Shown here one piece after another: positions 49,101-58,576 of a stretch of DNA of 64,000 nucleotides. Position 1 is the stretch's first letter; each line of letters opens with the position of its first letter. The translations under genes were made by a program, and so were the position numbers. The DNA is taken from contig NW_006766890.1 in assembly GCF_000275845.1 (NCBI RefSeq), positions 939,327-1,003,326 of the forward strand. Direction: 5' to 3'. This DNA comes from Dichomitus squalens LYAD-421 SS1. Its lineage: Eukaryota > Basidiomycota > Agaricomycetes > Polyporales > Polyporaceae. Below the pieces are notes generated by a model. That model did no database searches, was not told the DNA's origin, and was given only the letters and a program-made list of their open reading frames with translations.

Positions 49101-50014
49101 TTGGTCAGCTTTCTCAGCTGCTGTTTAGTCAAGTGCTTGAACTCCTCGGATTCTTTGCCCTTGCCCTTGCCCTTTTCCTTTGCCGCTTGCTTGGCTTTGC
49201 CGTTGGCGAGTGGCTCCTCTTCCGACTCATCCGATTCAAGAGCGGACAGATCTTCGTACTCGAGCTCGCTCAACGAGTCAAGCTCGATGTCTGCGTCTTC
49301 CTTCGCTGAACGACGACGTCCAGAGCCACCATTCTTTGATGCTGCAGCCTTTGCTCGTGGCTTGGATGAACCCGCACCTGAGCTAACCAGACCTGCGGCC
49401 CGCTCCCGATCCTCACGGGCGGTCTGCAGGGACTGCTTGACGACGGTGTCGACCAGAGCTTCCTCGTCAGACTCATCAAGATCGTCTGCAAAGTCTGAAC
49501 CCGCTTCGCCTTCAGAGGGGTCAAATTCAGAACCGCTGTCATCAGATTCGTCGACAATATCTGAGTCTTCGACGACAGCGACGGCTGCGGCGGAAGCTCT
49601 ACTTGAACGCCTGGTCCTTGACAGCGTAGCCTCAGATGCAGAGGTCTGCACAAATGGTCTGAGATGTGCGCTCGGATGCGACAGGGCAGCGATATTGACC
49701 TTGGCTACTTTCATGGTGGCTATCTCCACGTATGCGGTTTGCTGAACCACTCTGCGCTTAGCCCCTCTCTTGGTCGACGACGTCTGGGCCTCTTCCTCAG
49801 AGGCATCTTCGAGCGCACGCTTTTTGCTGGCTATGGTAGTCTTGGTGGTCTTGACAATATCTTGCTTGAGGATTGTGTCATCTTCGTCCATGACGGAGGT
49901 ATCAGGAGTCGAGCATATGGAGGCTCCGGCGCTGAATCCGGGCGAGACGGTGGTGGTTGGCGTCGCAGACGCTGAGTGAGCAGCCTTTGCTGCACGTCCA
50001 CGCGTGACGGGCAT
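46113..50014 (-). CDS. RAD16: Rad16-type SNF2 helicase with RING finger (global-genome nucleotide excision repair)
   Basis: A nuclear DNA-dependent ATPase and E3 ligase that with Rad7 works on non-transcribed damaged DNA. The start [19 protein letters not shown] (50014) leads a long Ser/Asp/Glu-rich N-terminus with acidic runs ([19 protein letters not shown]). Helicase motifs in order: [18 protein letters not shown], the Walker A region split by an intron (DEMG then [16 protein letters not shown]), [13 protein letters not shown] (DEAH box), [20 protein letters not shown] and MLRRTK. An interposed C3HC4 RING reads [31 protein letters not shown], then [10 protein letters not shown]. The second RecA lobe has [26 protein letters not shown] and [17 protein letters not shown]. 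The last exons give MGRLTPED and LGFLFRL-stop, the usual Rad16 C-terminus. About 14 introns. Confidence 0.92.
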
Positions 50015-50303
50015 GAGGGGCAGACTTGCACGAGGTGGGCGGGAGATGGAAGAAGGTGGACAAGGACAACTTTTGCGTGGCTACCGAGACGCGTCCCCGA
50101 CAAGACGCGCCGCAACCTTATTTATTGTCGCGTTTAGCCGAAAGGCGCCTAAAACGCGCTTCCGTTTTCCCACTGACTCAAGCTCTTCGGCGATAGATCT
50201 GGCAACACCTACTCCATTCGGACAATCTACATACTTCACTCTAAATCTCAGCAGGCATTCCAAAGCGCTGCTAGGCCGACAGCAGCTACAAGCCAAGAAA
50301 TGT

Positions 50304-53300
50304 TTACAAGAAGCGGACCAAGAAGGAATACACGGCTACAGTCAACACGGCTCTGGTCTGGTTGTTCCACATCTCCTCTCGCCTCGGAGCCTCACCCATC
50401 ACTCCACAAAACCAGTCGAACCGCATGAACAACAGGCTATACTCGCCACGCTCCAGCAGCCCAATAACCCTGCCCCATTCCGAGAAGACGCGAATGACCG
50501 CGCCCTCGATAACGGCCGCGACCCACCTCCAGCCGCTCACGGTTGTCCTCATGTTGCTCACCCGCTCGGGGTGAAGCACGAGGTGACGGAGGAGGTCATG
50601 CGCGACATTCGCTACCATCATCGAGACACCGAAGAGTGTTCCGGTCATGATGATGGACTGACCGAGGGCGACGTCGAAGAGCGCGACGAAGACTCCCAGA
50701 ACGAGGAACAGGACGCTGCCGAGCATACACTCCGCCGCGTTCGGCGAGAAGTCGCGGTAGGAGTGCTCGGGGTAGAGTTTCACGAGCCTGCCGTCACCCT
50801 TCGACCACATGTAGAACCTCCAGTACGTCCTCTTCCCTCCATACCACCACGGGTGCGTGACCTTCACGGCCGGCGCCGCGAAGAACCCCTCTCCGCCATG
50901 GAGCAGGGAGTAGTCGCGCATTTTCCGGCAGTAGTCGATGTCCTCCCCACCGCCTGTCTTCGGGAACTGCAGGTCAAACGCCAGACCATCCGCAAGGTTC
51001 CGGCGCGCGATGAGGTTCGCCGTGACGCCCCAGGGCACGTCCTGTGCAATCTTCTCGGCGATGTCCCAGAAGTACGTGACGCCCGCGAGGTGCACGGCCG
51101 CCTCGAAGATGGTGACAGCAAGGGGGAAATGAGCGTTGCCGACGAACCCTGCCGCGCTAGGGTGTGCACGGATCGCCTTCTCGGCCTCGATAAGGATGTT
51201 TGCGTCCGGGTTGACGTCGTCGTCGAGGAAGTGCACCCATTCCGCTGCGGATTCTAGGAGGCCCCGGTTTCGGGAGTAGGACGCCCCGAGATTCTGCGCG
51301 TTTACTCTGATGCGGACGTCAGGACGATCTCCGTACTTCTGCATGAGCTGATGGATGCGGGGAGAGTCAGGGTCGTCGACGACGACGATGAACATGACGG
51401 TGCAGGTGGGGCTCGCCCGCAGAGCGAGGAAGGCATCAAGGTGTTTCATGAGAACCCGATAGCACGGGATCACGACGTCGAGAGTGAGCTTCTGCTGCAC
51501 AGCAGGAGCCCGCTGCCTAAGCCAGGCTTCTACTGCAGAAGTAGCATTGTCCAGGGTCTGGAAAGTCCACCCGGCCGCATGAACCTTGTCGTAGCGCGCG
51601 TTGCCGTCCCCACCAAGCTTGTTGCAAAGCCTCGAGGCAATCATGGCGGAACAGCCCCAGCGCCGGTACAGTTGATACAGGAACGGATCGCCATCCTGGT
51701 TCGTGAAGCCATCCGGGATGACGTCGCCCCCAAATATCTCGAGATGAGTGCGGTGGACCACTGGGAATGTCGGGAAGCCGGGGAAAGACGTATCGGTGAA
51801 CGCCACGCAGCCAACACCGTGTGGCACGCTTTCCGCAGCAGCGAGCTCGGAAAACTTGCGATGGATGACTGACATCCAGTTGGCGTCTTGCAGGACGACG
51901 TCATCGCCCATGAGGACATAGTAGTCGCACTTGTCGTCGAACGCCCTCCGCGCGCAGTCACGCCATAGAGCGCAGACGTGTCCTCTCGGACGACGGCTTG
52001 GCGGCAGTGTGGTGATGTGATGGACCCCATGCTCGCGAAGAAGTACTTCGGCAGCGTTACCCTCTCCAGTTCGCCAGAGGAAGGCGTCGTCTTCGTCTAT
52101 GGCCAGGTAGATGTGGAACTGGTACCTCTCCCCAAGACGCGCGACGTCGTCTGCAGTGGTCCTCAGTAGCGAGTCGGCAAAACGCCCTAGATTAGTGAGG
52201 CACTCCTCGGGAGAGCTCAGACCGCGAGAAGTTATTGGAAGGAGGACTGCAAAGGTGATGGCATCGGCTGCGAGGTCGACCATGTCGCTACTCTGGAGGA
52301 GGCGGAGGAGGCTAGACCGCTCAGCCGCAGTCTTCGAATGAAGCAACTGTTCAAGCTGTTCGCGGATCCACTCTCCTGTCCTGCGCATGCCCTCCTCCAA
52401 GGACACCTGCGGCTCCCAGCCGAGCGTCTCCTTCACGAAAGTATTGTCGGAGTTGCGGGAGCCTACGCCTTGAGGTCTGTCTAGTTTGTGGTCAAACTTG
52501 ACGGATTCCGGATCGATGGACGCAGCACGGAGCGCGATATCCGCGAGCTGGCGTACGGACACGGCTTGGTCCGAGCCAATATTCACCGGCTCCGAGCAAT
52601 CCGACTCCAAGAGACGGAGGATCGCTTCGACAGCGTCGTCGATGAAGCAGAAGCTCCGCCTCTGGGAGCCGTCCCCCCATATCTCAAAGTGCACTTCCGG
52701 ATCCTGAGACAGCTTCGCAGCAAGTGCTTTGCGAAGGAAGGCCGCTGGGACCTTCTCGCGTCCTCCATACCAAGACCCCATGGGGCCATAGATATTGTGA
52801 AAACGCGCAACTCTTACCTGGAGGGTAGACGCATGCTGATGCAGTCCAAGCTCACTCACGAGCTTCTCCAGGCCATAGAGGCCTTGTGGATGCGGCGGAG
52901 GGTGCTTCCACACGTCGCCCTCGGCAAGTGATACGTCGACACCGGAGCCCTGGAGGGACTCTGGGTAGACGCAGGCCGACGACGCGTAGAAGAACCCTCG
53001 CACTCCGGCGGCTTTGCAAGCAGAGAGGAGGTTAGTTGTCATCGTATGATTCTCTTGATATATGATGAAGTCGTTGGCAGCGTGAATGGTGCCCATCCCC
53101 CCCATGGTGGCCGCGAAGTGGAGCACGACATCGACGCCTTGGACGACGCGACAGCAGAACGAAGGATCACAGAGGTTCCCAAGGACGACCTCTTTGACCA
53201 AGGTCGCAGCAAATGGGGGACGGCCCACTAGGTCGGTGACGCGGACGTCATAGCCGAGGGAGACGAGCTTTCGAGCAACATGGCCCCCCTACCGCGTCGA

Positions 53301-53393
53301 GTCAGTGACACTATCGTCGACTTAAACGCCGGTAAGACTCACGATAAAACCGTGTCCACCGGTAATGAGTATGAGTTTCGATTTGTCGAGCAT
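50304..53393 (-). CDS. GDP-mannose 3,5-epimerase-like domain fused to two glycosyltransferase domains, membrane-anchored
   Basis: A three-part protein of about 1011 residues. The start MLDKSK (53393) lies 57 bp after a TATA box. One 54-nt intron (53289-53342) joins ILITGGHGFI to GGHVARKLVS, giving the NAD-binding GxxGxxG. Residues 1-335 form a short-chain epimerase with MGGMGTIHAAND, SSAC (119-123), YGLEK (155-159), RFHNIYGPMGSWYGGREKVP and WGDGSQRRSFCFIDD, the pattern of plant and bacterial GDP-mannose 3,5-epimerase. Residues about 355-605 form a GT-A-like domain with YYVLMGDDVVLQDANWM (acidic metal site 478-480) and GFTNQDGDPFLYQLYRRWG. Residues about 615-845 are a GT2 domain: DVVIPCYRVL, AQNLGASYSRNRGL, FLDDDVNPDAN (705-708), GGGEDIDYCRKM. 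Two or three hydrophobic spans follow (about 871-915) plus a last one at the end. The product could be GDP-L-galactose or GDP-L-gulose used by the attached transferases; this is inference. One intron only. Confidence 0.85.
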
Positions 53394-53449
53394 GCTAAAG
53401 TACGCAGAAGGCTTCTGAGGATGGACTCTCGAGGTCATCCTGCTCGGGA

Positions 53450-53456
53450 TTATATA
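53450..53456 (-). promoter_or_regulatory. TATA box of the epimerase-glycosyltransferase gene
   Basis: TATATAA read on the minus strand, 57 bp upstream of the ATG at 53393. An in-frame ATG at 53438 would lie only 12 bp downstream of it, so transcription should start after that codon. This favours 53393 as the start. Confidence 0.5.
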
Positions 53457-54373
53457 CGTTACTGCCCTAGCCTTGATGCCGGAACCAGCGTAGCGCAGCC
53501 CCCACCTCGTTATCTGGATAGAGAACCTCGCAGCACGGTTTCTGTAATCTCCGATGTCGCAGGATGCTAATTCGTAATCGCACTGCGCTAGATATTGCGA
53601 TATTAGTGAAACGGGAAATGAGCGACAGTACCCCATAGACGCGTCGTGAGGTTCGATTAGACTCTCCAAACAAGGCAACGTTGCGAACGAGGCCCCGAGG
53701 TGTTCGGAGTGATACGCCTGTGGTTAGCGTCTGCGCACACAATGACGACATCCATACTTGAATAAAACATCCGATTCTACGTATACAGAGCACACGACTA
53801 GCTGGCAGTCATGCACGTGGAGGGTAGCCATCTGATTCGGAGTTAATACCAGCCCACGTCCGCGTGGCGCAGGAAAGGATGTGCAACATGAAACAAATCA
53901 GTGTGGACCATGATCATAGGCACCGGACAAGAGACATGGACCGTAGGTGGGCAAGAGTGTGTGCCTGTGTGTTGGGCCGCATGCTCCTCAGGCAACCATC
54001 TGTTCATAGGTATGGAGAATCCGACGTGTTGGCGCAATGATAGAGCTCTAGAGGAAACCGATTGTCATGCGACCAACGCGGATGAGATATGTGACACATG
54101 ATCTTCCGGCGGGGACCATCCAGGACTCCGTGGTGGCCTCCTGGATAACCTCAAGTGGCCGCTGTGTAAAGACAGACGCCCGTGGAGAATGCTGCTCCAG
54201 GCTCAATTCCCTCCGTTCTCTGTTGGATTTGACGTAAGCATGACCAATAAAGCCTTGCAGAACCACACAACTGTGTTTCATCTGAACCGTGCCTACTGCC
54301 GCAATCTGTCATGCAAGTCGTCAACATGTGAGCCAAACGCGGTAAAGCAGGGATGAAGACCACACCAGGCCAG

Positions 54374-54379
54374 TATATA
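54374..54379 (+). promoter_or_regulatory. TATA box of the methyltransferase-GT8 gene
   Basis: TATATA inside CCAGTATATAGCC, about 130 bp before the ATG at 54509. Confidence 0.45.
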
Positions 54380-54508
54380 GCCTCACTTGAAGATGAGACT
54401 GCAGAGCAGGAAACACCTCGGAACATCCCACAACAAGTGAGTTTCGCTCTACCTCACTGCCCCCGCACTGTTTGACCGAAATGGACTGGCAGTTCGCAGA
54501 CGAACGAG

Positions 54509-56122
54509 ATGCAAGAGCCACAGTACCGCTTCACCGAGTCCCAGGACTGGTTCAGTCCCCACAAGGACGCATGGAGAGCCGTCTTCGGCCGCGTCACCGC
54601 CTCCAGTCCGCGAGTCTTGGAAATCGGTTCCTGGGAGGGCAGATCTGCCGTATTCCTCTTGACGGAGCTCTGCCGCAATGACGGGGAGCTCGTCTGCGTC
54701 GACCACTTCGACCTTCTGCAGACCGAGGCGGGACGCGGCCGTTACGCCGCCCTCCAGCATAACCTCTCCCTCACCGGCAAGCCGCATCGCATCATCGGCG
54801 ACTTCAGTGTCCCGGGTCTGATGACGCTCCTACGCGAGGAGATGTCTGCCGCACGCCCTGGCTTCGACTGGGTCTACATCGACGGCTCGCACGAAGCAGA
54901 CGACACCTTCCTCGACGGCGAGCTTGCATGGCGCTTGGCCCGCAAGGGTGCAATCTTTGTCTTCGACGACTACCACTGGAACTTGGAACCTGAAGACAGC
55001 ATTCGCCACCCGAAGCGTGGCATCGACGGGTTCCTCGCACTGCATGCCGGACAGTACACGCGTCTGTCCTCGGACGACCAGTACCAGATGATCCTTCAGA
55101 AGACCACCGACATGCGCATCGGTTTTCTCATGAAGAACAACTTTGCCACGACGGCCGCGTCTCAGGGCCTGCAGAAGTCTGGCATCAACGTCGCCCTCGC
55201 CATCGACGACGGGTACGCAATTGCTGCCGCAGTCGCTATCCGCAGCACGGTGATCCACACCAGAGGCCCGGTCACGTTCTACGTATTTAGCAGCGACCTG
55301 TCTGATGTTTCGAAGGCGAAGCTGGAGCAGTGCGTCGCCGATGCAATAGACAAGACTATACGGTTCCTGGACCTACCTGCGGCCCCTCCCTCCCCACTCG
55401 CCGACGTTCCTTTCCCTGCTGGGCCCTCGTGGGGCAAGATCGCTCTGATTCCGATCTTGCCGGAGGAGGTGGAGAAGGTGCTCTACTTCGACGCCGACGT
55501 GTTAGTCCGAGGAGATCTGAACGAGATTTGGGACACGGACCTCAGGGGCAAGACGTTGGGTGCGGTTCCTGACGTCGGTTACCCGATGGGCCACGAGGAC
55601 GTCGGCCGCATGAAGTACTTCAACGCGGGAGTCCTACTCATGGACGTAGTGCGCTTGCGAAAGGACTTCGGTTCTCTACATGCACAGTGCGCGAAGATGG
55701 CGAACTCGAAGTTCAAAGATCAGGACGCGCTGAACATGCACTGCCGAGATGACTGGCTTTGCCTCGAGATGAAGTGGAACGCGCAGGGCCTCGGCACGTA
55801 CGCCGAGGATGTCACCCCGGAGCGCGCTGCGTTGGGGCTGGAGTCGATGGTTGAGCCATGCATCATCCACTTCACTGGTGTGATGCACCCGTCCATGGCG
55901 GAGGCGCTCGAACCGTTCGTGAAGCTGAGCGGGAAACCCTGGGGGTACTTGGGGGCTCCGCACAACCCGTATTGCGAAGAGTGGTGGCATGTGTGCGAGA
56001 AGACGGCGTGGAAGGGGTGGCGGACCTCGGCGGAGCGCCAGCTGGAACGCCTGCTAGAGATGGAGGAAGCGATTCAGGTCGGTGTCAAGGCGTTCAGGAA
56101 GAAAATCACTGACTTGCACTAG
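54509..56122 (+). CDS. SAM-dependent methyltransferase fused to GT8 glycosyltransferase
   Basis: A single intronless frame of 537 residues starting MQEPQYRFTESQDWFSPHKD. Residues about 10-200 form a class I methyltransferase of the Methyltransf_24 type: RVLEIGSWEGRSAVFLL (SAM motif I, 36-52), GELVCVDHFD (acidic end of strand 2), RIIGDFS, FDWVYIDGSHEADDTFLDGE and GAIFVFDDYHW. A short linker leads to a GT8 domain (about 225-500): INVALAIDDGYAIAAAVAIR, TFYVFSSDLSD, KIALIPILPEEVEKVLYFDA with the metal-binding DAD at 328-330, ADVLVRGDLNEIWDTDL, YFNAGVLLMDVVRLR, KFKDQDALNMHC and CIIHFTGVMHPS. It is thus a retaining transferase of the UDP-sugar type with an attached O-methyltransferase. There is no signal peptide or membrane span, so a cytosolic or cytosol-facing role is likely. 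It is divergent from the epimerase-transferase fusion, with which it may share a glycan product. Confidence 0.88.
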   Translation: MQEPQYRFTESQDWFSPHKDAWRAVFGRVTASSPRVLEIGSWEGRSAVFLLTELCRNDGELVCVDHFDLLQTEAGRGRYAALQHNLSLTGKPHRIIGDFSVPGLMTLLREEMSAARPGFDWVYIDGSHEADDTFLDGELAWRLARKGAIFVFDDYHWNLEPEDSIRHPKRGIDGFLALHAGQYTRLSSDDQYQMILQKTTDMRIGFLMKNNFATTAASQGLQKSGINVALAIDDGYAIAAAVAIRSTVIHTRGPVTFYVFSSDLSDVSKAKLEQCVADAIDKTIRFLDLPAAPPSPLADVPFPAGPSWGKIALIPILPEEVEKVLYFDADVLVRGDLNEIWDTDLRGKTLGAVPDVGYPMGHEDVGRMKYFNAGVLLMDVVRLRKDFGSLHAQCAKMANSKFKDQDALNMHCRDDWLCLEMKWNAQGLGTYAEDVTPERAALGLESMVEPCIIHFTGVMHPSMAEALEPFVKLSGKPWGYLGAPHNPYCEEWWHVCEKTAWKGWRTSAERQLERLLEMEEAIQVGVKAFRKKITDLH

Positions 56123-56585
56123 GGTAACGTAATGGCTTTCGTTTGCAGATTACGGTTTGTAATTGAACAGTTTAGAGTTTCAGACGAAGCGTTCTGCTGC
56201 AATATTGAAATTAGGATGACGTACATACCGTGAAACAATCTACATAACCTTGGTAGCGTCCACGGGAATACCGGACCACCAGAGTACAGATTGCGAAGGA
56301 AGGCCGCGTGAATGAAGCCGTCAAGATACATTTGCCGAGCCCGCGGAGTCCTGGCATCATAGACGCCCATGCGAATCCTAACGTCGATATCCATGCACTT
56401 CGAAGGCTTCCACAGATTTCGTCCCCTAACCGAGCAGGGAGCGACATATAATACAGCCAGACGCACTGAAGTGATTCCACGAGGCAAGGACAATGCAAAC
56501 GGTCAAAGCGCTAATATACACCGCAGAAAGCCACTGGTATAGATCTGAACGCGGAGTGGGAGCAGACTCGCTCGAGACGAGAGGA
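56123..56585. other. Convergent 3' intergenic region
   Basis: About 460 bp between the stop codons of the GT8 fusion and the WW protein. No gene is supported. Confidence 0.4.
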
Positions 56586-57776
56586 TCACCAGTCTCCGCC
56601 ACCGTCGAACCCTCCCTGATCTTCACCGTTTTCGAAGCCCTGATCGTAGCCTTCGAGACGAGGTGAGTAAACGTCGTGGCTAGCGTCACGGCGCACGTAC
56701 CCTGATCGTAAGCCTCCTCACGCTCGTGATCCTCGTGATCCTCAAACGCATCCATGAGCAAGGCGCCGCCTACCAGGCCAGCACCACCCGCAAGCAACGC
56801 CGTTCCCATACCCGGACCGGACTTCTTCGGGGGAGCGGCGTACACGGGTTGCTGTGGCTGAGGGGAGCTCGAGCCGAACCAGCCTGTCGATACGTCAAGG
56901 CGATCAGTCAGCGTATGCTCCCTGTCAAACCACTACCGCTAGTCGTCATCACGTACCACGACTTTCCTGGGGAGGAGGTCCTCCATATTGTGCAGGATAA
57001 CCGCCCTGAGGCGGTGGGGTCCCGTAGTACCCGCCGGGGGGCGGTGGCGACTGGCCCCATTGTGGCGGAGGAGGACTTGGGTTGTAACCCGGGTTGTAGC
57101 CACCCGGAGGCGGGTACTGGCTACTGTATTGATTGGGCGGAGGAGGCCCCGGGGGCGGACCATAGCTTGCAGGGGGTGGCGGACCGAGTGGATGCACCCA
57201 CGAGGAACGCGGAGGGTTCTCCCTAGTGTTCACATAGAACCTGACCCATGTCAACCGATTTGTCAGCTAGACCAATGGAGGCCTTGGATGCGGACGAAGC
57301 TCACCATGTCTGGTACCTGAGTGACCGAATATGGATCAGCATGCGTGTTATGCGGGGGTAGGAATAAGGTCATATCATGAGGCCTATCCCCGTAGTCCAG
57401 CACACAGCTTGATACCCATCGCCTGCATTCGAGTAGCTTTCGCAACATGACGAAGTCAGGGAATAGATAGGTCGGAACTCCAGAGACCTCCGCAGTCACG
57501 GAGGGGGGGGGGGTTGCGTGTGATGTCAACGAAGCCGCGACATACTGACCACGGACTGTCCCCTCTCAACCCATACACTCCATATCGAGGATATCTAAGC
57601 ACAACTGGTGGTGGCGAGGCTTGCGTGCGGGGTGGTTCCCGCTTCCACCACACTAGCCGAGACCAACGCTGACATGACAGGGATGCTCACCTCTCGTCGT
57701 ACTTCTCTATCCACCCCTCAGGCAAAGGGCGTCTGTCGGGATTCGTGGGAGGACCGTAGGGAGGGGGCTGGGACAT
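56586..57776 (-). CDS. WW-domain, proline-rich protein with Gly-rich segment (micro-exon gene)
   Basis: Start MSQPPPYGPPTNPD at 57776. Exon 1 (57691-57776) encodes LPEGWIEKYDE plus two bases. A 12-nt micro-exon (57305-57316) supplies RYQTW, and exon 3 from 57240 continues FYVNTRENPPRSSWVHP, giving a complete WW domain with its two tryptophans and terminal proline. A long PPxY/PPP-rich region with Gly/Tyr units (PPPGGYNPGYN, PPPQGGYPAQYGG) follows. Then come SSPQPQQPVYAAPPKKSGPG, a Gly/Ala/Leu hydrophobic run (MGTALLAGGAGLVGGALLM) and a charged end, FEDHEDHEREEAYDQG, finishing GGFDGGGDW-stop. The Gly/Ala run resembles a weak membrane-associating helix seen in related fungal WW proteins. Partners are probably PPxY-containing proteins. 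Function is otherwise unknown. Five exons; intron 1 is 374 nt and holds an 11-G run. Confidence 0.82.
57305..57316 (-). other. 12-nt micro-exon of the WW-domain gene
   Basis: GTACCAGACATG on the minus strand, preceded by CAG and followed by GTGAGC. Inclusion joins GAG-AG to G-TAC-CAG-ACA-TG and then G-TTC-TAT, restoring the WW residues ERYQTWFYVNT. Without it the WW domain lacks its core. Confidence 0.75.
57503..57513 (+). repeat. 11-nt poly-G tract in intron 1 of the WW gene
   Basis: A run of eleven G on the plus strand (C on the coding strand). It lies within the 374-nt intron. Confidence 0.8.
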
Positions 57777-58576
57777 CGATGGTGTGTTGCGATAGTGAAT
57801 GTAATGGACAGGAAGCAGCCAGGATAGTCGCTTGCACCTTTATATACCACTCGGCACTCAGATGGCCGTTGCCCGATAGACATCCGGGCCAGGAATAGGG
57901 TAAGCAATAGCCATATTCCACCGCTTTCCAGACACGCGCTGCGCAATTGTGGGCTGCACTGCTTATGTCGTCGTTACTTCGGGTTTGTTCTCAAGGACGA
58001 CAGTGCTCGACTGACTCGCGGCACTGCGGCTGGGGCATCGCAGTACCACGCACACACCGCCTCGCGCAGAGGCCGGCAGGGTCACAATAAAGGGTGTGCG
58101 TAAGCAACGGATGTGACGGCGTAAAGGGCGGCAGGAACCGGAGGTAGACAAGCTGAGCAGAGAAGCAGCTCGCCATCGGCAATTGTTTCGGTACTCTCGG
58201 GATGACCGGGATGCGAATATCAATGTACATGCAACGCTTTTGGCAGGGTCCGAACAGCCTTGTCACCATCCTAGCGCGCGAGCGCCATTGCGCATTCTCC
58301 GACGCTCATCTGCAGACTTCGCACACCTTTCCTAACGCACCCACCATCGCGACTCGACCAACTCTTTCATGACGCACAGAAGTGGAACCCTCGCGCATGG
58401 GGCGGCGAGCTCGGCGGTGGAGGCAAGAGATGTCATGATTCGGCGTCATGGCATATTACAGATGATCAATACTACTACCCTACTTCGAAGAGCGAAAACG
58501 ACCACCGTGACCCCCAAGAGCACGAGCACCGAGACACATTGCACATGAGAAATATAAGCATCAGCCATTGAAGCTT
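57777..58576. other. Intergenic, WW gene promoter and HMG gene 3' side
   Basis: About 800 bp between two minus-strand genes. No gene or RNA is supported. Confidence 0.4.

Larger units (their letters stand above)
53394..54508. promoter_or_regulatory. Shared divergent promoter region of the two glycan-fusion genes
   Basis: About 1.1 kb between the two start codons. Each side has a TATA box close to its gene (annotated separately). No ORF with family features lies inside, and I saw no transposon ends. Confidence 0.5.

Noticed and set aside
50004..51257. Plus-strand open frame of about 417 codons opposite the epimerase-glycosyltransferase fusion
   Set aside because: Antisense shadow of the well-supported minus-strand gene; composition is His/Arg/Val-rich with no domain.
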